64,000 nucleotides of DNA from NCBI GenBank assembly GCA_963978895.1, contig OZ022244.1:1357939-1421938 (forward strand). The letters run 5' to 3'. Both the position numbers and the translations under genes were made by a program. Origin of the DNA: Erpobdella octoculata. Lineage: Eukaryota; Annelida; Clitellata; Hirudinida; Erpobdellidae. Below, piece after piece: positions 10,468 through 24,200 of the stretch (within the stretch, counting starts at the first letter, position 1; the number at the start of each line of letters is the position of its first letter). The notes below the pieces were generated by a model. The model saw only the letters and a list, made by a program, of their open reading frames with translations, was not told the DNA's origin and searched no databases.

Positions 10468-10660
10468 GAAACCTATCGAACGTAACGAAACCTATCGAAC
10501 GTCACGAAACCTATCGAACGTCACGAAACCTATCGAACGTCACGAAACCTATCGAACGTCACGAAACCTATCGAACATCACGAAACCTATCGAACGTCAC
10601 GAAACCTATCGAACGTCACGAAACCTATCGAACGTCGCGAAACCTAACGAACGTCACGCC
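10468..10660. repeat. 19-bp tandem minisatellite, about 10 copies
   Basis: The unit is GAAACCTATCGAACGTCAC with few substitutions. The 19-bp period rotates the frame and lacks plus-strand stops, so overlapping ORFs arise that should not be taken for proteins. Confidence 0.95.
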
Positions 10661-11532
10661 GTCACAAACAAGCAAAATCTTTAATTCTTTTCAATAAATA
10701 AATATATACAAATAAAACAGAAATGAAAAAAGTCGATTAAAAACGAGAAAGAACGAGGATTCGCCGGTAACGGAAAATATAAAATGCAAATAAGACTTAA
10801 AATATCGTGTCATATATGTAGTAATACGATCTAACTCAGGAACGAAACACAAGAGTAAAAACAACCAGCAGATATGAAAAAAAAGCGACAAAGTAATACT
10901 TGTTGTTAGAAAGGCTCAACTTTATGCGAACATCTATGCAGCATAACCGCGTTATATCAAACTCAGTTGCATCAAAGTTTATCGATCATTATCTCCGTAC
11001 GAAAATGTTTATTTAAAAAAGACTCCGATATATCAAAATTCTGATATATCAAAATATAAAAAATCAAATTCAATGTACAATTGTTAGTAATTCCTAGATG
11101 TCGTTAAAATCTAAAAAAAAAAAAAAAGAAAGATAGCATCTGGATAGTAAAATCAAGTGAAGAAAATAGAAACAGCGATTGTAATAATAAGACGACGACA
11201 AAAAACCAAACTACGTACGATTCCCTCAAATGTCGTCAAAAACAAGCGAAAAAAAAGAACATCGATCAACTCTGTAAAAGTCATGAACGCGGGAAAACGG
11301 CCCGGCAGTGATCCGGTCGGCGGAGCAGCAAAAAGACTGCATCTAACTAAAAGAGAGAGATATAAACAACAACAAAAAAATCAGCAAACCGAACACGCAC
11401 GGTTGAAAGACACGTCCATACTAGATAGAACTAGCGTGGGACAGATCTGCGCCTGCGATCGATGATAAAGTTAGAAACAAGCAACACGAATTTCACGACA
11501 CGAGAATAACTCATTTCGATAGGTCGATTTTG
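10661..11532. other. Region 3' of EHBP1 (likely 3' UTR and downstream DNA)
   Basis: Directly downstream of the EHBP1 stop on the minus strand. About 11160-11530 is less AT-rich than its surroundings and may be 3' UTR. An ORF of about 100 codons on the plus strand here has no recognisable domain. Confidence 0.4.
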
Positions 11533-14465
11533 TTACTGCACCGAGCAGCCGTTAACCGGCTCCGTTGGCGAGTTGACATCGCTACCGTCGCCGACAGGTA
11601 CACGACCCTTAAGTGTTTTTGAAGAATATTTACAAACTTTTTTCTTCTTTTTCTTATTGGATAGCTGCTGGCCAATCATCATCTCTGTTTTTTCGTCTTC
11701 TTCTATGGCTTTTTCCTGCGAGTCCATGGATTGGACGAGCTCATCTCTCTTGTCTACCAGCTCGACCAATTCAGCGAGCAGCAAGGTTTCCCTGCGTCGG
11801 GATTCGTCGGTCTGCTGCCAATTGGGCAGAGACATGACGCTCCTTAGCTCCAGGCTGAGCATGTTGAACCTACTCTCAAGGTCACGTTCCTTTTCGAGAA
11901 GGTTCAGTTGCATCTGCCTTCGTATCAGGGCGTTCTTTCTGTTCACTAAACCGAACCACTCCTAAAATTTAAAGAAAAAAAATCATAAAACAATTACTTA
12001 TATCTTCGATGTGCCTAACGCCAGCTTAACGTGAAAAAATAAAGAGCAAGAAAAATTAACAACATAAATGATCATGTGATAAAATGACCTGGCCTTAATG
12101 TTTATGATCACGTGATAAAATGACCCAGACTTAATGTTTATGATGATGTGATAAAATGACCTAGCCTTAATGTTTATGATCACATGATAAAATGACCTAG
12201 CCGTAATCAATTGATCACATGATAAAATGACCCACAGGTCAAACACCAGCACAACTTACCTGCAATCTTTCTTCTTCAAGAGCTTTCGACTTAGCATCTT
12301 TCATGATCCTCCTTAATTCCCATTCGAGAGCGGCCGCCCGTGCATCGACCTCCATCTGTTCCTTTTCCAGCTCCTCCATCTCGTTGGCGACGTACTGGCT
12401 CTTGGTGGAACCCCTCTGGTCGTCCGGCCTCAAGCGACCGTCGCTCGACGTGCTCTCGGACATTTTCAGGCTGCCGGAGGCTCGCGCGTTGTCGAGATCG
12501 CGGCGGGAAGTCGCGGACGGACTGGCACCGTTTTCTTTCTTGAACGCGTTCCGGCAAGACGTATCGTCTTCCGCTTCTTCTTCTTCCTCCTCCGTGTTGA
12601 AATAATAGTTGGATTCGAGACGGACGGGCACCGCGAACTGTAAGCCGTCTTCGTTGTCCAGTTTCGAGTTTCTTTTGAGCAGACTTTTCGAACCGTGGGC
12701 GTGCCCGGACGTGTTCTTCGACCCTCCGATGACCTCCGTCACCGACTTGGACATCCTCGCTTCAGCTATCAGCTGCCTGGCTTTCTCGTGGAGCTCCCTC
12801 TGCCGCCTCGTCTCTTCCTCTGAGACGCTCTGACCGACGGGAAAAGACGACGAAGACCTGTCCGCTTCTACCGAAGTCGGAGATTGTCTTGCATTGGCGA
12901 GCATGAGTCTCGCTTGCTGTTTCAGCTCCTCTTGCCGTGACTTTTTGGTTCTCGGAAGGGGCTGAGGAGTCGGAGGTTGAGCTGCTTCTTTCGGCTCTGT
13001 AGGTTCGATTCCCGATTGCAATGAACGATGGGGATCGTTCGAAGGACCATCAGAGTTGTTAGAAGTCTTAAAACTTGGATCAAGGGCTGTCGTCAGATCG
13101 TTGGCAGGTGATTTTAAAATTGTGTCACTATTTGCTTCTCTTTGATTTGACTTTCCTTGCAGATTTCCAGCGGTAGACGATTCGGCAACGGCGGAGCAAG
13201 CAGCAGAATTTTCATCTTGCGATTTCACGACCACAGCTTCTACTCTGGAGTTCTGATCCAAGATCGGATTGTTCAAGATTTCATCATCCTTACTTTCACT
13301 TACAATTAATTCATTTTTCTCCCGCTGCTCATCTGCGGCATCGTCATCAGAATCAAACGGATTGAGCAGCTGCTTCCTCGTCATCAGCACAACTTGACCT
13401 CGATCTGCACTCTGACTGGACGATAGAGAACTCCGAACATCAGATGACCTCAGGATCGCCGGCGGCGAAGGTACAGGAGGCTTCTCCCCCGGTCGCAACA
13501 GAGTGGAAGATTCTTTAACAGTAACAGTCAAAGGCAGCGGCACGGCTACCGGTTTTAGCCTATCGATTCGCTTGTTGTGATTCCTTTCGAGACTCGGAAC
13601 GACGCTCGACGCGGTGCTGGCCGACATTATCGAGTACGGAGAAGGAGAGCGACCCCCGAACTTCGACTGACCTTCCGAAAATCTAAACGCGTTCGGTCTC
13701 GTGGAAGCGGTATCGTTGGAAAGCAATACGTTATCCGTGTCGCTACCGGAGTCCGTGAAGTAGGACTTCAGTTGGAAGAGGTAAGTCATGACGCTGAGCT
13801 TGTCGGGCACCATGAGAAGGACCATGTCCGACGGCTCGATCACTCTCGGTATGCCCAGCTTTTCCCCGACCGTGAAAGCCTGGGTGGTGAGAAGTTAACA
13901 AAAGAATTGAGTTTGACTTCTGAATGAATTACAAATTACAATACCATTGAGAAACTAATAGTACAGAATAAATGAATAAACATAAAAAATAAACAAACAT
14001 AAAAAACCGAAACTTAAAAAAAAACTTACGAGTTTACAATTACTGTGAATATCAGCCGGATTCAAAGAATCGTAATTTCTGTGAAAACAGAGAAAAAACA
14101 AAATAAAATAAAAACTTCATGACTTATCAATGCAAACAACCTCGCCGAGCAAAATCACAAACTTCAATCCCAAAACCGAGTCGACAGAATTCGAGGCACT
14201 TACATCAAGTCCGGACGGTAGTGATGGATGATGGCGCAGAAGGCAAGGCCGTTCCTCCACGAGCTCGTCATGTTCTCTATGGCGACATTGGGATATCCCC
14301 TCGTCACGTGTACGCACCAGTCCGTCAACTGCTGAGTGGCCGTGGCAAAGGCTTCGTTGTGATTGGCCGTCTTGACCAGTGTGGGGGTTTTCGGCAGGAG
14401 AGTCTTGGGAAATATTTTAAAATCAACTATGTACATAAATGCATACACATGCTCTGCAAATGAAG

Positions 14466-14499
<34 letters not shown>

Positions 14500-17400
14500 C
14501 GTCTGAATGCATATATGCTTATACAAATATATGTATAGACGTGTGTGATCACGTGTAATCACGCGCGCGCGCGCGTGTGTGTGTCTATGGCATCATATAT
14601 GTACAGTTGAATATATGAATATATGTAATACACGTGCAATAAAACTGATTTTTTTTTAAATTCAATGCAACTCAATTTAAAAAAATTTATTTTATGCCCT
14701 ATGATCTAATAAATTATATTAATCATGTGTTATCATTATTATTTTATTCTTTTGAAACGTCGTTATTTAAAATAATCAGATTAATACGAATTATCTTCTT
14801 CACGATCTTTCAGCAATCAATGACGTGCGTGAACAAACGTGAAACCACCGCGCCAGTGCGTGTGAACAAGAACTCGGCGTTTATTGACAGAACAGCGCCA
14901 CAGACACTACTCATATACATACACAAGTACCCATATACATCGAGATCTGTTTCTATAGAAACTTTGTTTTTAGGCCAAATTAGCGATTCATCAGTAAAAA
15001 AATATTAATAAACTTAATAATTGTAATAAATAAGAATGGTTTTACAAGTACGTGAAACTAAATAATCTATTTTTGGTGCGCTCTCTGCTTTAACTGCTAA
15101 ACTTCGATTTTGCGCTTTCTAGCACGCTCGCGCGCATGCTCAACGCAGGAAATTCCTGCGCAGTGAGAATAAAAATGTTTATCGTTTTCGCGAATTTACG
15201 TTTCCTCATTTTTACGTTTTTTTTTCGATTTAGCGTTGTTTAAGAGCCTTCCACTGTGTTTCATAATAAATTCAGCTGAAAGTTAATTTAAGAAAAATTA
15301 ACTCAGTTTAAGTAATTCGATTAGAAACGTCGAAACAGCCGCAACACCGCAAGACACTAATTTGACTAATTATGGAACCTGGCGAACTGAGAATTAAAAA
15401 AAAACGAACGGTATTTTCGATAGAGGACAAGATTCGAATTTTGGCGCGAGTCGACGGTCACATGGGCACGCGGACGTCGCTGGCCGCACAGCTGGGCCTG
15501 AAGCTGTCGACGCTCAACACGATCGTTAACATGCGCACGGAGATAGAGAAGAGTTACTCTCGTTATGGACCGTCGTCTTCGAAGATGCGCCGGTCTCTCA
15601 AGTCCTCGCCGCTGGAGGAACTTGAAGGTATTCTTTTGGCGTGGTTCAAACAGGCACGCATTGCCGACCCGTCAGTAGACGGAACGCACCTAAAAGAAAA
15701 GGCTTTACACATTGCCACCTGCCTTGGTATTGGCGACTTTCGAGCATCAAATGGCTGGATAGACGGTTTTAAGAGGAGGCACAATCTGGTATATAAAGCT
15801 GTATCGACCAGTGAGACTACCGCTGAAAATGTAGACCCCACAATGGACTGGAAGAGTGAACCCGTAGTCGACTGGAAAAGCGAACTGCCCAAACTGATTG
15901 ATGGTTACAAGCGCAAAGACATCTTCAGCGTCGACGAAACCGGACTACTTTATCTCCTACAGCCCAGCGAGGCATCGGCTTTCGCTGATGGTTGCTTTCG
16001 AGGTGGACCAGAGTCGCGGGTCACGATACTCTTAGGTTGCAATGCTGACGGTACCGAAAAACTGCCCCCTTTAGTAATCGGTACTCAGAGTAGACCCGAA
16101 TACTTCAAAAACATAAAGAAACTTTGCACTGAATATGTTTCAAATTCCACTTCATGGATGACTCCAGTAATTTTTCAAGAGTTCCTCACGAGTTTGGACA
16201 GCCGGATGAGGGCCGAAAACAGGAGAATTTTGCTCTTCATCGACCAGTGCGACGCACACTTGAAAGTCATCGCCTCTCTCAGAAACATCAATATTACATT
16301 TTTTCCTCTAAGTTCTACAAGCTGTCTTCAGCAGCCTCTAACTAGCGGCATTGTCCAGTCTTTTAAATTTCAGTACAGGAAACAACTCGTACGGAAAACG
16401 GTAGCCATGATCGACGAGGGATCGATAACCGACGAGTCGGAAATGAAGATCGACCTCCTCACGGCTCTCCACTTCATCGCTGAAGCGTGGAGAAGAGTCG
16501 AACCGTCGGCGATATCGAACGGCTTCGAAAAATGCGGCTTCTCGACGGACGACGAACGCGTCAATAACAGACTGACCGAACAAGAAATGAGTGACTGGTC
16601 TTCTCTGAAACCGCCGGGCATTGACTTTGACGAGTATGTCTCCTGCGACGCCCACGTCAGCATCTGCCGACTACAAACCGGGGACCAGATGACCGAAGAA
16701 ACCCCGGTCACCAAAGACGAAGTAGAAGAAGAAAAAACAGACGGTCGGCAAGCGGAGACCAGAGTGAGTTTTGTCGATGCACTTCGGGGATTGGAGTCGG
16801 CGAGACGATACGCCCAACGGTTTTATGTCGACGATGACACGCTAAGAATGTTCAGCGAGCTTGAGGACAGGCTCTATTCGTTGAGATATCAGGAAAAACT
16901 TGAACAAATCCCAAACTCTCGCTGGTCGAAGCGATGAGTTGGTGCCGGTCGCAGCTATTTTGAAACCGCGTTTTTTTTGCTTTGCGATACTAAAAGACAT
17001 TTTTGAGAAACAACTGGAATATTAAGATGTAATGCAATCAATGAAAATGCAGATTAGGAGAATTAGGATATTTGTAATTAATTATTCATTTTTTGTATTT
17101 AAAACTGAGCATTGATTATTTCATGTCTCATTATTTCGATGATGAAAAAGTAAAAAAAAAGGTTTACTGATAAAAAAAACAACTTTTATAATATCTGAGA
17201 TAATTTTATTCTCTTTAAAACGAGCATTTCAGATCTTTCGATGCTTGCTGGGAACGAGAAATACGGGCCGGAGTCCACGCATGCAATCGCACACAATTCA
17301 CGTCGTATTGATTTTTCTTTCCCCCCCCCCCCCCCCCCGACCGACTAAAAATGTAAACGACCATCGATCGAAGTCGGATCGATGAGAAAAAGAGAGAGGA

Positions 17401-18325
17401 GGAAAGCAAGTCAATTTCTCCTCTATATCTTTATCTCTCTCTATTTTTGTATTAGCAGCAACAAACTGTGCAAATCTGAATGTAAACATTTTTCAGATTT
17501 ATTAGCACAAATAGATTCAAGGATGAAAAAAAAGTACCAAGATGACTCACGTACAGTGGTGTAGCGTCTGGAGGGGGGAAAACCCCGGGTGTTTTTTTAG
17601 GGGGCGGAAACACATTTTTTGGGGTAATCCAATTTGCATTAATATTAATAATCTTAAAAAAATGATTTAATCCTACCCCTATACACTTCTTTGGAAGAAA
17701 GGTTCATTAGTTTTACCATTTATTTTTTTAGGAAAAAATTTAAAAATCTTAGTGGGGTGGAAAGTTTGGCTTGCTCACCCCGAGTGGTTGAAACGCACGG
17801 CATGCCACTGCTCACGTACAACGAAGGGACAGCGGGAGAGAGCATTGTCACAAATTTAGGTGAAAGTTATGATGATTATGATGATGATGATGAGATGATG
17901 ATGATAGATGGGAACCATAATAAGATATAAGGGTGCATCTTTCAAATTTAGAATAAATTGTATCGTAGAAATTGATAAGAAACAGGTGTACAGTCTGTTG
18001 ACAATAAACAATCCAGATTGAGACCTGCCAATAATTATATGCATATATATATATATATATATATATCAATCTGTTCAACCCAAACGTCATTCATTTCTTG
18101 TCAACTGTTAATAAGTATTTGAAAAAAATCGTTCTGAAAGTTCTGAAATCATTCGAGGAAAACAATTCCTTCTTTGGCAATAAATGATTAATTACTACAT
18201 GTCTATTGGAGCATCACTGAACTCTCAATTAGGCACTGATGATGTCTTTTGTCTTGCTTGGTTGATTGGCTATGAGATGTTTTCAAATATATGTGTGCAT
18301 GTTATTATGAGCTTTGTAAGGATCC

Positions 18326-18360
<35 letters not shown>

Positions 18361-19764
18361 AGACTGATTGAATGACTGGTTGATTAACTAATTTTTTTAA
18401 TAACCAATTGATTGATTGAATGACTGATTTATTAACTGATTAGTATAACAACAGCTTGATTGACGGTTGGCGTGGTTGAATGATTTTATTTGATATGTCC
18501 TATGGTGGTTTTCAATTCTCCCAAAGGTTTCATATTAAAAAAATAAATTAATTCAATTGCAGTGGAATGTAAATGATTTTAGCATAGACACTTTGATTAT
18601 AAATAAACATAAATTATTACAGCTCAAAATTTAGTCAAATATAAACAAGTACATTCCAGATAACAAATATCCAATAACATAGAAAACATCAATTTTAGGG
18701 GAAAAGATTTAAGTGGACAGGGAAAAAAAGAAAAGGGTAAATAAGCTCCACCTAAGCATCTGCCCGTATTTTTTTTAGTAGAGGACCATCCCGATGCACA
18801 GCTAGACCCCCTCCACAAGCACAAAGCTGTCGTGGACATGGGGATCCACATTTTTTAGCTCTCTCCACCTCAGATATCAATCTACCTTTTATTTTTACTA
18901 GCTATGTCAAAAGAACGTTACATATGTCTTCCAGCTGACATGTGGGTGCTTCAGGAGGAAGGAGGGGGTTCAGTTCAGTACACATGGTGAGAAGGAAAGA
19001 GGTGTACAGTGACCCAGTACTTTTATACAAGCACAAATTGATGGCTACAAAATTCAAGCACACACTATAAGAAGGAAAGAGGGTTACAGAAACCCAGTAC
19101 TTTTAATTAAGTCAAAAATAGCTGGCTGCAGAACTTATTCGATCTAGACATGACTGGAATAGATACATCACATGACATAAACGCAATAATGGCTAACCTC
19201 TCGCTCTTTCGGGGTGTCCGAGTCAGATCCTGCAGAAGGAAAAGTGCACAAGAGTTATTATTATAATCCATGAAACAGGTAAATTATTTATTATTATAAT
19301 AAAGATGAAAATAATTATTTATTATTATAATAAAGATGAAAATAATTATTTATTATAATAATAAAGATGAAAATAATGCCACGTAAGTTGAAACAAATGA
19401 ATGACTGGTATGCGTGACAATAATAGCCCGTTGACGTCCGTAGCTTACACTAATTATAATTTAATGCGCGACGTGTCAATAAATTACATTAATTTATTTA
19501 ATACGGGACATATACAAAATGTCAACATCAATCAATTATGTTAATTTATTTATTACAGGACATAAGACAGTGAGTCAACATGAATAAATTATGCTAACTT
19601 ATTTGACACACTTAAATAGAATGTCAACTTTTATAAATTGTAAAACTTGGCTTACTTGGAGTGAGATCATTTTCCTCCAAATATTGGGCCAAGTTGTATC
19701 TAAAGTTGCAAACATAGATTTCAAACATTTATAAATAGAAGTTTACCAAAAATTTCTGAGAACA

Positions 19765-19837
<73 letters not shown>

Positions 19838-21222
19838 GGCATCAAAATAAATAAATGAATAAATAAATAGTATCAAGTATAAAATAAAGTAATTGCAAAA
19901 TAAGTTAGTAGCCAAAAAACAAACCGGAGAGATCAAGAGGACAAGGAATTTTTAAACATTCCAAATGATTTTATGCAAAATTTTAGTTCAAATTTCTTTT
20001 TTTTTATTTTAAATATAAAAATGAAAAAAAGAACTCCATGCAAAATCAGTTTCATTAACAAGAAAAAACATCACTCCAATTTTTATTTACAGCCCAATAA
20101 AATTCATCTGATGAATGAATGGAGTAAAGAAATTTTAATGGAAGTACTAGATAAAGGAATTAGTATCCAGTTTCGGGTTGGTTGGTTGGTGGAAATCAAT
20201 TGCAGCTGATAGATTCTCAGGATATCATGTGTGCCAAAAAAAAATCTAATTTGGCTTAAATTTCTGACTCATTCAGAATTAAAGGTAAAAATTAAATATT
20301 TAGCCGTTAAATGCAAGAAGGATGTATTATTCGTTTATTTATAAAGAATATATTGAATTATTTATAGAGAATATATTCAATTAATTATAACGAATAGGTT
20401 GTTTTATTTATTTATAACAAATAAATTATTGAATTATTTATTGAACTCTTTATTTATAAAGAGTAAATTGATTTATTTATTTATAAAAATATAATCAATT
20501 ATTTATTTATGATTTTTTTATTTATAAAAAAAATATACTGAATTACTTATTAATAAATAACCATAAATAATCAAGTAAAATATAAATTTATGAGACAAAT
20601 CAGTATTTCTGAACCTTTCAGCCAATTTTTGGATCTTAAGAGAGTCAGCCCTGGTACCGACGGTGCTGCTCTTGTAGCACCCACGTCCGGCAGTGCCACC
20701 CCGTCCGGTGGTGCCGTCCTCCGTTTTTTCGCAAAAAACATTCTCTTTGTTATCCTTGAAAGATTCGGAGTCTTTTCCGCACCCTCTCCGAAAGTCTTCT
20801 CCCTCTTCTTCTTCCTCTTCTCCGCCGTCGCGGTCGCGACCGATGCGACTCTTGTCCATGCTCATCAAACTCGAGATGCTCATCAGGTCATCGTCGCTTT
20901 AAAATCATCATTTTTCCGTTTCGTGAACGAAATTCAAGTCGAATGACGAAGAAATTAAATTAAAAAAAAACGTGATATTAATCATGAGATGATTATTATA
21001 ATTATTGTGTTATTAGTTATTTAATTTCAATCAACCGTTATTTCAATAAATCGAATAAAATAACAGAACAGCTAATAGGCATCAACACATTCCACACTCC
21101 ATGCAACTGTGAACTCAGCAATATTAATACATTGATTATGTTCATGCAGACTGATTCAGTTGACAGTTTTTCTTTCAACTCAAAGACCCAGCTATATCTT
21201 TAATTAATTGTAAACAGAAACG

Positions 21223-21263
<41 letters not shown>

Positions 21264-24200
21264 CTCCCACATACACACTACACACCAACACAAAAAACGA
21301 ATACAACTTATAAGTTAGTAGAACCTTTATTGAAATTACCATCACTATACATGAATAACAATATAAATAATTAATAATAATAACATAATAAATAAAAAAA
21401 ATTTAGAACAATAATAATGCAATGCAGTTGATATCAGGTTCATAAGGAAACTTCACAAGGAAACAGAATCACAGGCATTCAGGAACAACTGTAAAATAAG
21501 CTATATAAAAAAGCAGTCTTTTTATGCGTCTGTCTGTTAGCATTGGTCAAGCCAGCCAGATTCAAACCCTAGTACTCGGCTGCAAGGATAGTCCTTTTTT
21601 TTTGTAATAGTTTGTAGTCCTTTACACCAGGTGTTTTAAGCCTGAAATGGCTGTATGTATGAAGAACTTCCCTGTCGTAGATCATATTTATGATCTTTTT
21701 AACTGTCCCTCCTCCTTTATCCAGGCTTGGGACTGGCTTGCGATTAGCGAGGCAGAGTCAAGGATAGTCTCTATCGCATCTAGACATCGCATCATCACCA
21801 CCGAGAACTCGTAGATCATATTTGATCTTTTTAACTGTCCCTCCTCCTCTATCCAGGCTTAGGACTGGCTTGCAATTAGCAAGGCGGAGTCAAGGATAGT
21901 CTCTATCGCATCTCAGACAACGCATCATCATCGCCACCGAGAACTCACGTAGCTTTTCCCTGCTTGAGGAAAGCGCAGGAGACGGTGAGGTGGAGATTGG
22001 CCGCCCGGACGTTCTTGTGCTTCGATTTGAGCGGAAGATCAATGGTCAGCTGAGCTGGAGATTTCGTTGCGTAATCGCTCATGTTCATCGTCTGCGAGGC
22101 GAGGATCGTGCTATTCTGATAATAAAATAATAAAATTTGTTTATTCAGTTGTCAATACATACATACATGCAAAATCTCGAAAATGAAGGGAAAAAGAAAC
22201 AATAAAAAAATAGTCATTAAAATAACATGTATGATTGATGAAGAGGTGCTGCATCACACTCCTCTGTGCTGACGATTATTTAATAATAATTATTATTATT
22301 ATTAGTAAACGAATAATTATCTATCTGTTTATTAAATTAATTTTTTACTGGCCACTCTGCAATATTTTAGAAACACAATGTTTAAGTGGATTCTCAAATT
22401 TAAATCTCTACAAGGAGATATTTGTACAGTCTTGCTTACCTTCCGAGGGAAACTTATCATTGGAAGCAAGCTTAAGAAGTATAACTAATGGTCAATAAGT
22501 ACATTGTAAAACGTCAACAAACCAAACATTCCTTTCCTATTCCTATTTACTCACAATAGTTTAGTGCATATTAAAAATTGGTATTAAATTACACTCAACA
22601 CCACATTTCAGAGTTGTCAATTACAAAGTATCAGTCATCTCTGTCAATAGGCTTCTTTCTACTAATTACCAGTTATAATTCATCTAACACTCCTCTCCAA
22701 ATGCTGCTTGACTAAGAGACAACATAGTTTATGCATTTATCCATCAAGTTGATGCATTTATCTATCGAGTTTATGCATTTATCCATCGAGTTTATGCATT
22801 TATCGATTGAGTTTATGCGTTTATCCATCGATGCACTTAAAAAATACCCTAATGTTTTTTGAGCAAACCTACATAGAAAGAAGCATTCCTCCATGACACA
22901 TTTGAGGCTCACTAGGCAAACTGTTTAACTCATTATAGTTCACATTCACAATCCGAGATAGTCTCAGCAAATTGAACTATTCCAGTCAAGTTAACGTCCA
23001 GTAGATACACAGCAGGCCACAGTACACATGCAGTACATAACAGTACATATACGGCATGTCACATGTTAGCATATATTTACAAATTAACAAATTCCTAGCT
23101 TTCTTAATATAATAATAATAATAATAATAATTATTATTATTATTATTATTATTATTATTGTCATCATCATCAATATAATCACCATCAGTATCATCATCAT
23201 CATCATCAATATAATCATCATCAGTATCATCATCATCATCAATATAATCATCATCATCGTCGTGATCATCATCAGTATCATCATGGCACAATTATTAAAA
23301 CAAATCACAAAATCTTCGAGCCTCGTAAACGGAAAACGTCCACTCTTTCTCTTCAAACTTCGAACTTTTAGACGACCTGAAGAGAGTAACCACGGCGACA
23401 AAATTCTCCGGAACATTCCACGAGACCAGGAACCTCCTCTCCACGTCCGGATCGGCCACCAGCGGATGGGTCTATCGGGGGGGGAGAAAAAAGGGTGTCA
23501 TTTTAAACATCAAAAGTCTATCAAGTCATTAGAATATCAACAAGACTATTTAAAAGTTAATTTTGATATATGATCACAATAGAATAGACACTGAAACAAT
23601 AATAATACTAATTGTACAACTAAGAAAATATTTGTTGGATAATTTTTAAAGTGGTATATAATGTCAGATGGCTTCTAGACAACGAAATAGTATCAGTGAG
23701 GCAGAGCATTTCTCTTAAGTAAACTTTTTAAAAAGAATACATCATAAAAAGCGACGTTTGGCCACAAAACTTGCATCTCAATGCGTTTGGTAAAGAAATA
23801 GAAAAAAATATATGCGTGTAAAATTGTATAATAATGGTAACCGGACAACTGCACATAAGACAACTGCACACAAGACAACAGCACATAAGACAATTGCATA
23901 TACAAACTATATAACCTGTCAATTGAGCACAAAACAACAGCCCAGAACATAAGTGCACATAAAACAAGGTTTTTAAGCTATTGAGTACATGCATGCATCC
24001 ATTATTGTACATAGAATAATAACTCCAAAGAAATGATATGAAATAAAATTTAAAAAAAAATCTAGGAAATAAAAAACTGTCACATCACCTCTGACTCCTC
24101 CTTCCTGCTTCGTTTAGACCAGACGACAAAAATCGTCGTGGGATACCTGAGTGTATAAAAAAATAAAAACAAATCGTTTCGATTCCATACATTAAAAAAA

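Noticed and set aside
10418..10697. Two overlapping ORFs of about 88 residues with Arg/Thr/Ser repeats
   Set aside because: Produced by the 19-bp minisatellite; adjacent frames give the same repeat peptides, which is a period effect.
18624..18851. A 75-residue minus-strand ORF in EHBP1 intron 7
   Set aside because: No splice sites join it to EHBP1: exon 7 (phase 0) joins directly to the CH exon. The sequence looks like a repeat fragment.
22986..23291. Asp-rich and Met/Ile-rich ORFs on the minus strand
   Set aside because: Translations of the trinucleotide tract beside EHBP1 exon 3.
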